Below are positions 48,789-57,676 of a stretch of DNA of 64,000 bases, one piece after another. How positions within the stretch are numbered: the first letter of the stretch is position 1; each line of letters opens with the position of its first letter. A program made the translations under genes and the position numbers. The notes under the pieces were generated by a model. The model was not told the DNA's origin and did not search any database. It was given only the letters and a program-made list of their open reading frames with translations. The DNA lies in assembly GCA_958295725.1 (NCBI GenBank), contig OY282368.1:682001-746000 (forward strand), in the 5' to 3' direction. Source of the DNA: an uncultured Alphaproteobacteria bacterium (lineage in GTDB: Bacteria > Pseudomonadota > Alphaproteobacteria > UBA2966).

Positions 48789-49436
48789 TCAAGCCGGGCG
48801 CGCCAACCCTTCCAGGCGCGTCAGCCAGGCGTCGAACCGCGGGCATTGCGCGCGGATCGTCGGCAGGCCCGTCGCCCGCGCGATCAGCGGGCCGTGGAGA
48901 GGCTTCCGGTATCTCGGGACCATGCGCGCGATTTGCCTGCTCGGCGCGGTGTCGGGATCGTCGTTGATGTCTTCGGGTGTCGCGAATTGCCGACGGACCG
49001 CCGCCAGCGCCTCGATGTCCGGATCCGTCATGCCCGTCATGTGCGCGACCGCCCGGAACGCTGTCGCATCGGAGAACAGCAGTCCCTCGAACTCGTGCCT
49101 CTGGACATAGGGGAACACCCGTCTCGCATCGGAAACGCGCGTTTCGATTTGCCGGGCCAGGTGTTCCTCCAGCGCATCGACCGTCCAGTCCCCCTTGTCG
49201 CGAAAACCGTAGAAATCGACCAGCGACGTCACGGCGTCGAAAGACCGGTGCAAGTGGACCATCTCCGATACGAGCCGTTCGACGCCGACGGCACCCCCGC
49301 CGGCGCCTCCGCTCCGGGCGCGGCCGATCAGAACCGGAGTCAACGCGACCTGCATCGGCCGCAGGCTTGCGGCGAGAACGTCCTTGACGAACTCCTCCTC
49401 GGTCCGGCCCTCCACCGACACGGCAAGACGGATCAC
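48789..49436 (-). CDS. DUF4276 (Toprim-like) protein
   Basis: 215 aa from a GTG overlapping the ATPase stop (GTGA). VSVEGRTEEEFVKDVLA near the N-terminus has the Toprim glutamate, and VTSLVDFYGF a later acidic turn; HEFEGLLFSD is typical of DUF4276. Such proteins pair with AAA ATPases as a split form of OLD-family nucleases. Probable effector of a two-gene defence system. Confidence 0.8.
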   Translation of the reverse strand: MIRLAVSVEGRTEEEFVKDVLAASLRPMQVALTPVLIGRARSGGAGGGAVGVERLVSEMVHLHRSFDAVTSLVDFYGFRDKGDWTVDALEEHLARQIETRVSDARRVFPYVQRHEFEGLLFSDATAFRAVAHMTGMTDPDIEALAAVRRQFATPEDINDDPDTAPSRQIARMVPRYRKPLHGPLIARATGLPTIRAQCPRFDAWLTRLEGLARPA

Positions 49437-50554
49437 GGGCGGCCTCCGAGCAGGTTTTTCTGCCAGAGCTCGCCCGTCGCGTACTCCTCCAGCCAGTGTT
49501 GGTACGCCTCTTCGTCGCATCGACGGATCTCCGTCCGTCTGTCCTGCAGCTCCAGAACGAGGATCTCGTCGAGACCGAACTTGTCGACGAGCAGTGGTGA
49601 CTGAGTCGCCGCGATGACCTGCCGATCCTCCGCGAGCGCCTTGATCATGTCGCCGACCAGGGCGACGGCGGCCGGATGCAACCCCAGCTCCGGTTCGTCC
49701 AGCAACAGCACGTCGGGGAGTATCCCGGACGGGAGGTTCAACAACGTCACCAGCGCGAAGAGGCGAAGCGAGCCGTCGGAGGTCAGGTGGGCGCCGACGG
49801 TCTTGTCCATCCCCTTCGCCTTCCACCGCAGCAGGACCTTCCCGTAGCTCTCCTCGATCTCGAACCGGTCGAAGATCGGCAGCGCGCGCCGGATATGATC
49901 GCAGATCGACTCGAACCGTCGCCTGTCTTCCCGTTCGAGACGGAGCAGGATCGCGGCCAGGTTCCCGCCATGCGATCTGAGGTAGTTGTTGTCCTCCGCG
50001 TCCCATCTCTTTTTGATGCGCGAGTCGTCGGAGGTGTCGTGGAACTGATACACGGCGCAGCGCCGTAACAGATAGACGAGCACGCCGGCGGTCCTCTGGT
50101 TGCCGTCGGATTCGTCCGATTGCGCGGTCTCGACAATCTTCGCCTCGGGATGGCCGCTTCCGAGATGTTGCCAGGACGCCTCCGCACCCAACCCCTCTCG
50201 ACTGAACCGGAATGCCTCGTCCGTAAACACGAACCGGTCGGGATGCGCGTGAGCGAGCGCGAAGCGATAGTCGTTTCGCCCCGCTTCGGTCCGCATGACT
50301 ATCTTCGCCTCCAGACGAGGGCTTATCTTGCTACCGCCGAACAGCTGGTCGTCGGCGCCGCCCTGGCGCTGGACGAACTCGGCCAGCCGGCGAGCTCCGA
50401 TCATCCAGCTCATCATCTCGAAGAAGCGGACGAAGTTGGATTTGCCCGAGCCGTTGGCGCCGATCAGGACGGTCGCCATGGGCAGGTTTTCGATTTCGAC
50501 ATCCGCGAGGGAACGAAAACCTTTGATACGAACGGATTCGATCGGATTGGACAT
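49433..50554 (-). CDS. OLD-like AAA family ATPase
   Basis: 373 aa. Walker A GANGSGKS at 32-39, ABC-like signature TSDGSLRLFAL at 258, Walker B DVLLLDEPELGLHP at 281, and a later ATQSPLLVD switch. Matches AAA_15/AAA_21 ATPases of OLD and defence systems. Immediately upstream of, and coupled to, the DUF4276 gene. ATG at 50554. The AT-rich DnaA-box-like patch lies just upstream. Confidence 0.86.
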   Translation of the reverse strand: MSNPIESVRIKGFRSLADVEIENLPMATVLIGANGSGKSNFVRFFEMMSWMIGARRLAEFVQRQGGADDQLFGGSKISPRLEAKIVMRTEAGRNDYRFALAHAHPDRFVFTDEAFRFSREGLGAEASWQHLGSGHPEAKIVETAQSDESDGNQRTAGVLVYLLRRCAVYQFHDTSDDSRIKKRWDAEDNNYLRSHGGNLAAILLRLEREDRRRFESICDHIRRALPIFDRFEIEESYGKVLLRWKAKGMDKTVGAHLTSDGSLRLFALVTLLNLPSGILPDVLLLDEPELGLHPAAVALVGDMIKALAEDRQVIAATQSPLLVDKFGLDEILVLELQDRRTEIRRCDEEAYQHWLEEYATGELWQKNLLGGRP

Positions 50555-50987
50555 GGATCGCTGTTCCCCAATTACGGCTCTTGGGGGGCGCGCTCTCGCG
50601 ACCGCGTCGCGTCGTCACGCCTCCGTTCCAGCCCACGATCTCCCGGTGGGCCGCGAGAGTCGCCCAGTGGCTGTCGTTCCAGCTGCTGGCGACCGGAATG
50701 AACGGTAGCACGAATGACGGAGTGTGGATAGAAGTGTGGATAGATCTGTGGATAAATTGTGTATCCAACGATCCAGGGAAATGTATTCATGTGCAACTTT
50801 TTTGCGGTGGATCGAAGATTATTTATTGATACGTCGATTTTCTTTTCGCGATACTTCGATCGCACGTAAACGCGTGGAAGCCCCGTCCTCGGGACGTTCC
50901 GGTTCCGCGTCCCGGCGGCGGACCGCGCGTCAAGCGCGCCAGGAGCTGGACCGGCTCCTGGGCGTCAGGGGTGTCTCGCGGGACACG
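50555..50987. other. AT-rich intergenic region upstream of the AAA-DUF4276 pair
   Basis: 433 bases between the AAA gene start and the RND permease stop. It holds tandem DnaA-box-like repeats (50723-50755) followed by a markedly AT-rich stretch to about 50875. No gene is recognised. Confidence 0.6.
50723..50755 (+). promoter_or_regulatory. Tandem DnaA-box-like repeats
   Basis: TGTGGATAG at 50723, TGTGGATAG at 50735 and TGTGGATAA at 50747, exactly 12 bp apart; the last is a perfect inverse of the DnaA box TTATCCACA, the others differ by one base. A weaker TGTGTATC follows at 50758, then AT-rich DNA. Could be a DnaA-regulated promoter, a titration site or a small tandem repeat. Confidence 0.45.
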
Positions 50988-53900
50988 TCAGGCATGGGTC
51001 CCACTCCCATGCTCCCTGGCGCCCTCCTGCGCCGGACCGGACGCGCCGCGGACAAGGAGGGACCGGACCGGCCGCAGAATGTTCCTGATCCGGCGTAGAT
51101 CCCGGCCCGCCGCCAACAGGGCGGGCATCACGAACAGCACCAGCGTCGCCGCGCAGCCGAGGCCGAAGACGATCGTCAGGGCCATCGGGATCAGGAACCG
51201 CGCTTGCAGGCTCGTTTCGAGCAGCAGCGGGCTCAACCCGCCGATCGTCGTGGCCGAGGTCAGCACGATCGCGCGCAGCCGGTCGCGGACTCCCCCGACG
51301 ATCGCCTCGAGGAAGTCCTCCGTCTCCGCGCGCCGCCCGATGGCCGTGACCAGGATGATCGAGTTGTTGACCACGATGCCGGACAGCCCCATGAGCGCCA
51401 CCAGGCTGAGGATGGTCAGGTTGTAGCCGAACAGCCAATGGCCGAGGACGGTGCCGACGAATCCCATCGGAATGATCGCCATGACGGCGAGCGGCCGGCT
51501 GTAGCTCGCGAACACCCAGGCCAGGACGATGTAGATCCCGGCGAGCCCGATCAACGCCCCCAGCATCATGTCCGAAAGGGTCTCCCGGGTCTCTTCCGAC
51601 CGGCCCTTGAAGGCCAGTTCCACCCCGTGGCGCTCGGCGATCCGGCGCAACCCGTCGCGCTCGATGGCCGCCAGCAGTTCGCCCGTCGTGACGATGTCGG
51701 CGTCGAGCTTGGCGGTGACGGCGACCTGGCGGCGTCCGTCCTCGCTCCTGATGTAGGCGAAGCCCTGGTTGGCCCGCCGCGAGACCGCCTCGTCGAGCGG
51801 GACTTCGGCGCCCGTCGGGCCGCGCAAGTGCAGGTGGTCGAGAACGTCCGTGTCGCGCTCGTCCGCCGGGAGCCTGACTCGGACGACGATCTCTTCGTCG
51901 CCGCGCGGGAAGCGCGTCGCGATCACGCCCTCGATGGCGTCCCGCACCTGGCGGCCGACCGTCCGGGTGGTGAAGCCCATCGAGCGGCCGCGCGGCGTGA
52001 CTTCCAGAATCGTCTCCCGCTTGCCCCAGGGCAGGTCGTCCCTGATGGCGCGCACTCCCGGATAGCGTTCGAGGAGCGCCCGCAACTCCAGCGCCGCCCG
52101 TTTGAGCGCCACGACGTCGTCGCCGATGAACCTCACGTCGACGTCGCTGCCGGGCGGTCCGCCCCGGGCCCCGAAGACGGTGAGGGTATCGAGCCCGGCG
52201 ACCGGGCGGATCCTGGCGCGCCAGGCATCGATGAACGGCTCGAGACGCAAGTCGCGCCGGTCGGCGGGACGCAGCTCCACCTCGACCCCGCCCACATTGT
52301 CGCCGGCTTCGACCCCCCCGCTGGCCGGGATGCCGATTTTCGTTATCGCCATGCGGACGAGGTCGCTGTCGTCGCCTTCCAGCTCGCGGACGGTCGCGTC
52401 GAGCGCGCGATTCGCCTCGTCGAGCATCGCGACCGTGGCCTCGCGCGGCGTGCCGGGAACCATCGTGACGTTGGCGAAGACCCGGTCCGCCTCGGGCGAC
52501 GGGAAGAAGGTGAAGCCCACCCGGCCACCCGCCACCATGCCAGCGGCCAGCAGCATCAGCCCGACCGCGACGGCCAGCGTCGCGTAGCGCCAGTGGATGC
52601 AGACCTCGACGAAGGACCGGAACGGCCCGTCGCGAAACGCCGCGAACCCGTCGTCGAACCATCGGCGGTAGCGGGCGGGCCACCCGGTCGGGGAGGGCGT
52701 CGAGGCGACGCTCAGATGGCCCGGCAGGACCAGGAAGCACTCCATCAGGCTCGCGATCAGCACCGCGACCACGACCAGCGGGATGGTGGCGATGATCTGG
52801 CCGAGGACCCCGGAGATCATCAGCAGCGGCAGGAAGGCGCTGATCGTCGTCAGCGCCGCCGCGAACACGGGAACGGCCATCCGATGGGCGCCGTCGATCG
52901 CGGCCGCAAGCGGCGACAGCCCCTGGCGGCCGCGGGTATCGGCGTGCTCGCCGACGACGATCGCGTCGTCGACGATGATTCCGACCGTCATGATCAGGCT
53001 GAACAGGCTGACCATGTTGATCGTCAGGCCGACCGCCAGCATGACCCCGAAGGCGGCGAGCAGGGAGGCCGGGATGCCGACCATCACCCAGAACGCCACC
53101 CGCGCCCGCAGGAACACCATGAGGATCACGATCACGATCGCCAGGCCGCTGGCGCCGTTCCGGATCAGCAGGTCGATCCGGTCGCGAAGCGAGCCGACGG
53201 CCACGTCGTAGCGCTCCATATCGAGGGTCGCCGGCAGGGTCGGCGCGACCTCGTCGAGATAGGCCTCCGCGATCTTCGCCATCTTCAGCGCGTCGCCCTG
53301 GACGGCGCGCTGGACGTGGAGCTCGATCGCGCGTCGTCCATTACGCCGGATCTCCTCGGTGTCCTCGCCGAAGCCTTCGCGCACGCGGGCCACGTCGCCC
53401 AGGCGGATCGCGCGGCCGTCCTCGAGCGCCTTTATCTCGATGTCCTCGATTCCGCGGGCGGTGGTGACAAGGCCGCGGCTCCGGATATGCCGGCGCCCTT
53501 GCCCTACGTCGCCCGCGGGCAGGTCCCGCGACGACTCGCGGATCCTGGCGCCGATGTCGGCCAGGGTCATGTCGAGCCGCCGGAGCGCGGCCGACGGCGC
53601 CTCGACCAGGATCTCCTCGTCGCGCATGCCCGTCGCCGTGATCCGGTCGATTCCCCGGTCGAGCAGGCCGTCGCGCAGCCTCTTGGCGTGCGCCTTCAGC
53701 GCCTCCTCCGTATGGGACCCCGACAGCACGACGCGCAGGATCGTCTCGTAGCGCGCGATGCGCCTCGTCTCCGGCGTCTTGGCGTCTTCCGGCAGGGTAC
53801 GGATGCGCGAGACCGCGGCTTCCACGTCCGACAGCGCGGCCTGCATGTCGCTGTCCGCCTTGAACTCGACGCTGACGCTCGCTCCCCCCTCGGTGGCGGT

Positions 53901-54194
53901 CGACCGCACCCGCTTGACGTTGTCCAGAAAGCGGACCTCGGGGACGATCGCCCGCACCAGCTTGGCGTCCACGTCCTCCGCCGCGGCGCCCGGCCATTCG
54001 ACCCACACGTTCACGAGGTCGATGCCGAACGTGGGCAGGAACTGCGAGTTCATCTTGACGATGCCGTAGACGCCGACGATCGCCATCAGGGCGAGCAGCA
54101 GGTTGGGCGCGTTGCGATGGCGGGCGAACAGGGCGATCGGGCCGCTTCTCCGCGCGCCCCGCTCCGCCGCGTCCGCGTCGTCTCGCGCGCTCAC
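50988..54194 (-). CDS. RND efflux transporter permease
   Basis: 1068-aa AcrB/MdtB-type inner-membrane pump. First membrane segment at about 28-47, central TM cluster around residues 340-480 with TVGIIVDDAIVVGEHADTRG carrying the paired aspartates of proton relay, and a second cluster in the last 200 residues. GTG start overlaps the adaptor stop as GTGA. The usual outer-membrane factor gene is not beside it. Confidence 0.92.
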   Translation of the reverse strand: MSARDDADAAERGARRSGPIALFARHRNAPNLLLALMAIVGVYGIVKMNSQFLPTFGIDLVNVWVEWPGAAAEDVDAKLVRAIVPEVRFLDNVKRVRSTATEGGASVSVEFKADSDMQAALSDVEAAVSRIRTLPEDAKTPETRRIARYETILRVVLSGSHTEEALKAHAKRLRDGLLDRGIDRITATGMRDEEILVEAPSAALRRLDMTLADIGARIRESSRDLPAGDVGQGRRHIRSRGLVTTARGIEDIEIKALEDGRAIRLGDVARVREGFGEDTEEIRRNGRRAIELHVQRAVQGDALKMAKIAEAYLDEVAPTLPATLDMERYDVAVGSLRDRIDLLIRNGASGLAIVIVILMVFLRARVAFWVMVGIPASLLAAFGVMLAVGLTINMVSLFSLIMTVGIIVDDAIVVGEHADTRGRQGLSPLAAAIDGAHRMAVPVFAAALTTISAFLPLLMISGVLGQIIATIPLVVVAVLIASLMECFLVLPGHLSVASTPSPTGWPARYRRWFDDGFAAFRDGPFRSFVEVCIHWRYATLAVAVGLMLLAAGMVAGGRVGFTFFPSPEADRVFANVTMVPGTPREATVAMLDEANRALDATVRELEGDDSDLVRMAITKIGIPASGGVEAGDNVGGVEVELRPADRRDLRLEPFIDAWRARIRPVAGLDTLTVFGARGGPPGSDVDVRFIGDDVVALKRAALELRALLERYPGVRAIRDDLPWGKRETILEVTPRGRSMGFTTRTVGRQVRDAIEGVIATRFPRGDEEIVVRVRLPADERDTDVLDHLHLRGPTGAEVPLDEAVSRRANQGFAYIRSEDGRRQVAVTAKLDADIVTTGELLAAIERDGLRRIAERHGVELAFKGRSEETRETLSDMMLGALIGLAGIYIVLAWVFASYSRPLAVMAIIPMGFVGTVLGHWLFGYNLTILSLVALMGLSGIVVNNSIILVTAIGRRAETEDFLEAIVGGVRDRLRAIVLTSATTIGGLSPLLLETSLQARFLIPMALTIVFGLGCAATLVLFVMPALLAAGRDLRRIRNILRPVRSLLVRGASGPAQEGAREHGSGTHA

Positions 54195-55597
54195 CGCGCC
54201 TCTACCCGCTGTCCGGGGCCGATCTCCGGGAAGTGGGTGGTGACGATCCTCGCGCCCGGCGCGATGTCGGCGCGGACCAGCACGTCCCTGGCCATCCGCC
54301 GCAGCAGCTCGACGCGGCGCGGCGCGAGCCGGCCCTCCTCGATGACGTAGACGTTGCCTTCCCTATCGACCGCGCCTTCGGGAAGGCGCAGGACTCCGCG
54401 GTAGAGCTCGCCGGGGATGCGAACCTCGACGAAGGCGCCGGGCCGCAGCGGCGCGCCGGGATCCGGGTCGACGAGGCGCGCGCGGACGCCGATGCCGCCG
54501 CTCGCCGGGTCGATTTCGGCGTCGAGTCTCTCGATGATCGCGTCGTACGCGAAGTCGCGCGGCCCGACGCGCCACGTCACCGACACCGCCCGCCCCAGCA
54601 GCCGGTCCACCGTCTGCTCGCCTTCGCCGCCCGCCAGGCGCCCGAAGTCGCCCCGCTTCAGTTGGAACGAGACTTCGAGCCGGCGCGCGACGATCAGCCG
54701 CGCGAGGCGGTCGCCGGTTCCGACGCGCTGCCCCGCGGCCGCGGCCGCGTCGGCGAGGTAGCCGTCCTCGGGCGCCGCCAGCAGGGTTTCGTCGAGGTCT
54801 CGCCGGGCCTGCTTCAGGGCGGCCTCGCTGCGCGCGAGCGCGGCGCTCGACTGCTCGATCCGCGCCGCCAGCCGCTCCAGGCGCTGCTCCGCCGTCCCGA
54901 CCGACCGTTTGGCCTCGTTGGCGGCGATCGTCGCGTCGTCCCGGGCCTTGCGCGACAGCGTGCCGCGCTCGCTCAGCTCGCGCTTCCGTTCCAGATCGGC
55001 CATGCGCAGCGCGGCCTGCTCGCGGGCGATGGTCAGCAACCGGCGCTCGGCGTCCAGCTCCGCCCGCGCCTCCTCAAGGCGGGCCCGCGATTCGGCGACC
55101 GCGGCTTCCTTGTCGGCCACCTCGATCTCGTAGTCGAACCGGTCGATGACGACGAGCGTCTCGCCCTTGCGGACGACCGCGCCCTCGACGAAGCCGGGTC
55201 CCAGCTCGGCGATTCGGCCGGCCACCAGCGGCCGCAACTCGACGACGCTGCCGGCGACGACGGTGCCGAACTCGACGATCGCGGGCCGGATGTCGACGTA
55301 CCGCGCCTCGATCGCGGCGACCGGGCGTGCCCGTTCCTCGGCGGGCGCGGGCGTCGTCTCGGGGCGGGTCGCGCGCAGGTAGAGGAAGCCCATGGTCGCG
55401 ACCGCGATCAGCAGCGCCGGCAGGACGAGCCTGGGCCGGACGAACCGGGACAGGGCGGACCAGGGCGGGACGAACCGGGACAGGGCGGACTTGGCGAGTC
55501 TCTTCATGACGCCCGAACGGTCGCGGCCTCCCGATCGTTCCAGCATGCTCCGGATGACTTCCGGCCAGCGTGGTCCGCGGATACGGCGCTTCGACAT
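54191..55597 (-). CDS. RND efflux periplasmic adaptor (membrane fusion protein)
   Basis: 468 aa. One membrane segment (about 57-77), then barrel-sandwich and a long helical hairpin (EAAVAESRARLEEARAELDA to SSAALARSEAALKQARRDLD), then the beta-barrel. Start at 55597 is uncertain; internal ATGs at 55546 and 55507 are possible. The cytoplasmic N-terminus contains SALSRFVPPWSALSRFVRP, a 30-bp repeat with 22 identical bases (55439-55460 and 55469-55490). Confidence 0.88.
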   Translation of the reverse strand: MSKRRIRGPRWPEVIRSMLERSGGRDRSGVMKRLAKSALSRFVPPWSALSRFVRPRLVLPALLIAVATMGFLYLRATRPETTPAPAEERARPVAAIEARYVDIRPAIVEFGTVVAGSVVELRPLVAGRIAELGPGFVEGAVVRKGETLVVIDRFDYEIEVADKEAAVAESRARLEEARAELDAERRLLTIAREQAALRMADLERKRELSERGTLSRKARDDATIAANEAKRSVGTAEQRLERLAARIEQSSAALARSEAALKQARRDLDETLLAAPEDGYLADAAAAAGQRVGTGDRLARLIVARRLEVSFQLKRGDFGRLAGGEGEQTVDRLLGRAVSVTWRVGPRDFAYDAIIERLDAEIDPASGGIGVRARLVDPDPGAPLRPGAFVEVRIPGELYRGVLRLPEGAVDREGNVYVIEEGRLAPRRVELLRRMARDVLVRADIAPGARIVTTHFPEIGPGQRVEAR

Positions 55598-55740
55598 TCA
55601 GGGACCATCCATGGATCGTGTCGGACGAAGTCGAGACGCTGGCGCGATTTCCGTGCCGCTGCGATGGCGAGCGTATTCGCGTCGCCGGTGCCCTTTGTAC
55701 CCCATCCCTGCCGCGCCGGGGGTGCCGCCGCGCGAATACC

Positions 55741-55755
55741 TCAAATTAGGGTTTC
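55741..55755 (+). promoter_or_regulatory. AATTAGGGTT-type box upstream of the precursor array
   Basis: TCAAATTAGGGTTTC sits 60-75 bases before the first precursor. The same core AATTAGGGTT or AATTGGGGTT stands in every long spacer of the array just before the hairpin, so it is a candidate shared regulatory or processing site. Confidence 0.35.
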
Positions 55756-55816
55756 CCCCGTGCGTTTCGCCAGGTACTTTTCCTGTCATTGTAATTCAAC
55801 TGGAGGTTCAGGGTCC

Positions 55817-56116
55817 ATGAGCACTGAAACCAAAACCATGAATGAGCTGCGCGGTCACTTGGTGGAGAAGGCGACCGCGGACGAAGCGTTCCGCGCCCGG
55901 TTGCTTTCCGATCCGAAGGCCGCGATCAAGGAGGAGCTGGGCCTCGCCGTTCCGGCGTCGCTGTCGATCGAGGTTCACGAAGAGAGCGCCGCGACCGCGC
56001 ATCTGATTCTTCCCCCCGACGGCAAGCTGGGCGAAAGCGACCTGCGGGCGGTCGCCGGCGGCGGGCAGTCGAGGCTTTTCGGGCAGAATGTCGATTCGGC
56101 CATCAGCCACTGGTAA
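55817..56116 (+). CDS. NHLP-type RiPP precursor 1
   Basis: 99 aa. Leader of the nitrile-hydratase-like (NHLP) family: MSTETKTMNELRGHLVEKA, FRARLLSDPKAAIKEELGL, SIEVHEESAATAHLILPPDG, ending LRAVAGG. Core GQSRLFGQNVDSAISHW ends in Trp before TAA. This copy and precursor 4 share the MSTETKT N-terminus, unlike the METxNEM type of the others. GGAGG lies 11 bases upstream. The leader should recruit modifying enzymes and be cut after GG on export. Confidence 0.9.
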   Translation: MSTETKTMNELRGHLVEKATADEAFRARLLSDPKAAIKEELGLAVPASLSIEVHEESAATAHLILPPDGKLGESDLRAVAGGGQSRLFGQNVDSAISHW

Positions 56117-56255
56117 TCTCGCCGGGCCGCGCGAATTAGGGTTGAGGCCCGTTCGACGGGCCAGCCAGGTTGCCCATCGTCCGTCAAGGGCGTTTGTCGC
56201 CGGAAGCGTGGTGGCGCGATATGGAGCGCATCATCGCTTGAGGAGGAGCGAACCA

Positions 56256-56534
56256 ATGGAAACACCGAATGAGATGCGTGCGAAGATCGCGGACAAGGCG
56301 GCCGGGGATGCGGAGTTCCGCGCCCGGCTGCTCGGCGATCCGAAGGGAGCGCTCGAGGAAGAGTTGGGCGTCGCCATTCCGGCGTCGCTGTCGATCGAGG
56401 TTCACGAAGAGAGCGCCGGGACGGCGCATCTGGTGCTTCCCCCCGACAGCAAACTGAGCGAAGGCGACCTGCAGGCGGTCGCCGGCGGCAGGTGGATCTC
56501 GCAGGCGATAAACAGGGAGATTGCCAGCTGGTAA
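56256..56534 (+). CDS. NHLP-type RiPP precursor 2
   Basis: 92 aa, METPNEM-type leader with the family blocks FRARLLGDPKGALEEELGV and HLVLPPDSKLSEGDLQAVAGG split across residues 30-78. Core RWISQAINREIASW, 14 residues, C-terminal Trp. GAGGAGG precedes the ATG. Leader nearly identical to precursor 3, but the cores differ completely. Confidence 0.92.
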   Translation: METPNEMRAKIADKAAGDAEFRARLLGDPKGALEEELGVAIPASLSIEVHEESAGTAHLVLPPDSKLSEGDLQAVAGGRWISQAINREIASW

Positions 56535-56673
56535 TCCCGCCAAGCCGCGCAAATTGGGGTTGAGGCCCGTTCGACGGGTCAGTCAGGTTGTCCATCGTCG
56601 TCAAGGGCGTTTGTCGCTGGAAGCGTGGCGGCGCGACTATGGAGCGCATCATCGCTTGAGGAGGAGCGAACCA

Positions 56674-56967
56674 ATGGAAACACCGAATGAAATGCGGGCG
56701 AAGATCGCGGACAAGGCGGCCGGGGATGCGGAGTTCCGCGCCCGGCTGCTCGGCGATCCGAAGGGGGCGCTCGAGCGGGAGTTGGGCGTCGCCATTCCGG
56801 CGTCGCTGTCGATCGAGGTTCACGAGGAAAGCGCCGGGACAGCGCATCTGGTGCTTCCCCCCGACAGCAAACTGAGCGAAGGCGACCTGCGGTCGGTGAC
56901 GGCCGGGTTCAGCATCTTCACTCCGGCCGAACGGGAAGGGCTCAGAGAGGCCGGTCTCAATTGGTGA
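56674..56967 (+). CDS. NHLP-type RiPP precursor 3
   Basis: 97 aa. Leader as in precursor 2 but the junction reads LRSVTAG instead of AVAGG. Core FSIFTPAEREGLREAGLNW (19 residues) is the longest of the set and ends NW then TGA rather than TAA. The altered cleavage motif may slow or shift processing. Confidence 0.88.
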   Translation: METPNEMRAKIADKAAGDAEFRARLLGDPKGALERELGVAIPASLSIEVHEESAGTAHLVLPPDSKLSEGDLRSVTAGFSIFTPAEREGLREAGLNW

Positions 56968-57043
56968 GGCCGATGCGGCTGGTCTTCCGCTCGACGGCGA
57001 GCGCGGGCCGACGCCGCGGCGAACACGTGATAGAGGGAAATTC

Positions 57044-57328
57044 ATGAGCACAGAAACCAAAACCGTGGACGAGCTGCGTGGGCACTTGGTGGACAAGGCG
57101 ACCGGGGACGCGGAGTTCCGCGCCCGGCTGATCGGCGATCCGAAGGGGGCGCTCGAACAGGAGTTGGGCGTCGCCATTCCGGCGTCCATGTCGATCGAGG
57201 TTCACGAAGAGAGCGAGGAGACCGCGCATCTGGTGCTTCCCCCCGACAGCAAGCTGAGCGAAAGCGACCTGCGGGCGGTCGCCGGCGGGTTTGAAAGGCA
57301 TCCGGGGTTCTACAACATCAATTGGTAA
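57044..57328 (+). CDS. NHLP-type RiPP precursor 4
   Basis: 94 aa. MSTETKTVDELRGHLVDKA leader start like precursor 1, then the shared blocks. Core FERHPGFYNINW (12 residues, rich in aromatics) with C-terminal Trp. AGAGG precedes the ATG. Its short upstream spacer lacks the hairpin found elsewhere. Confidence 0.9.
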   Translation: MSTETKTVDELRGHLVDKATGDAEFRARLIGDPKGALEQELGVAIPASMSIEVHEESEETAHLVLPPDSKLSESDLRAVAGGFERHPGFYNINW

Positions 57329-57367
57329 CGACGGCTTTTGACACCATCGCCCGAGGAGGAGCGAACC

Positions 57368-57637
57368 ATGGAAACATCGAATGAAATGCGGATGAAGATC
57401 GTGGACAAGGCGACCGGGGACGCGGAGTTCCGCGCCCGGCTGATCAGCGATCCGAAGGGAGTGATCGAGCAGGAGTTGGGCGTCGCCATTCCGGCGTCCA
57501 TGTCGGTCGAGGTTCACGAAGAGAGCGGGGAGACCGCGCATCTGGTGCTTCCCCCCGACAGCAAGCTGAACGACGCCGATCTGCAGGCCGCCGCCGGTGG
57601 CGGGGGATGGCAGGTCGCCTTCCCCTCGACCTGGTAG
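57368..57637 (+). CDS. NHLP-type RiPP precursor 5
   Basis: 89 aa, METSNEM-type leader. Junction LQAAAGG, core GGWQVAFPSTW (11 residues) with an internal and a terminal Trp. Starts 39 bp after precursor 4 stops, with AGGAGG upstream. Confidence 0.9.
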   Translation: METSNEMRMKIVDKATGDAEFRARLISDPKGVIEQELGVAIPASMSVEVHEESGETAHLVLPPDSKLNDADLQAAAGGGGWQVAFPSTW

Positions 57638-57676
57638 CGCATTACGCCCATCTGTTTATCGGAGAGGAGAGAACCA

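Noticed and set aside
50555-50987. Chromosomal origin of replication
   Set aside because: Only three to four box-like repeats, with no dnaA, parAB, hemE or repABC genes nearby; kept only as a DnaA-box-like site.
51204-54350. 1048-codon plus-strand open frame opposite the RND permease
   Set aside because: Asp/Arg/His-rich shadow; the minus strand has an unmistakable RND protein.
56146-56162. Intrinsic terminator after each precursor
   Set aside because: The stem is GC-rich but no U-tract follows in any copy, so termination by the standard mechanism is unlikely.
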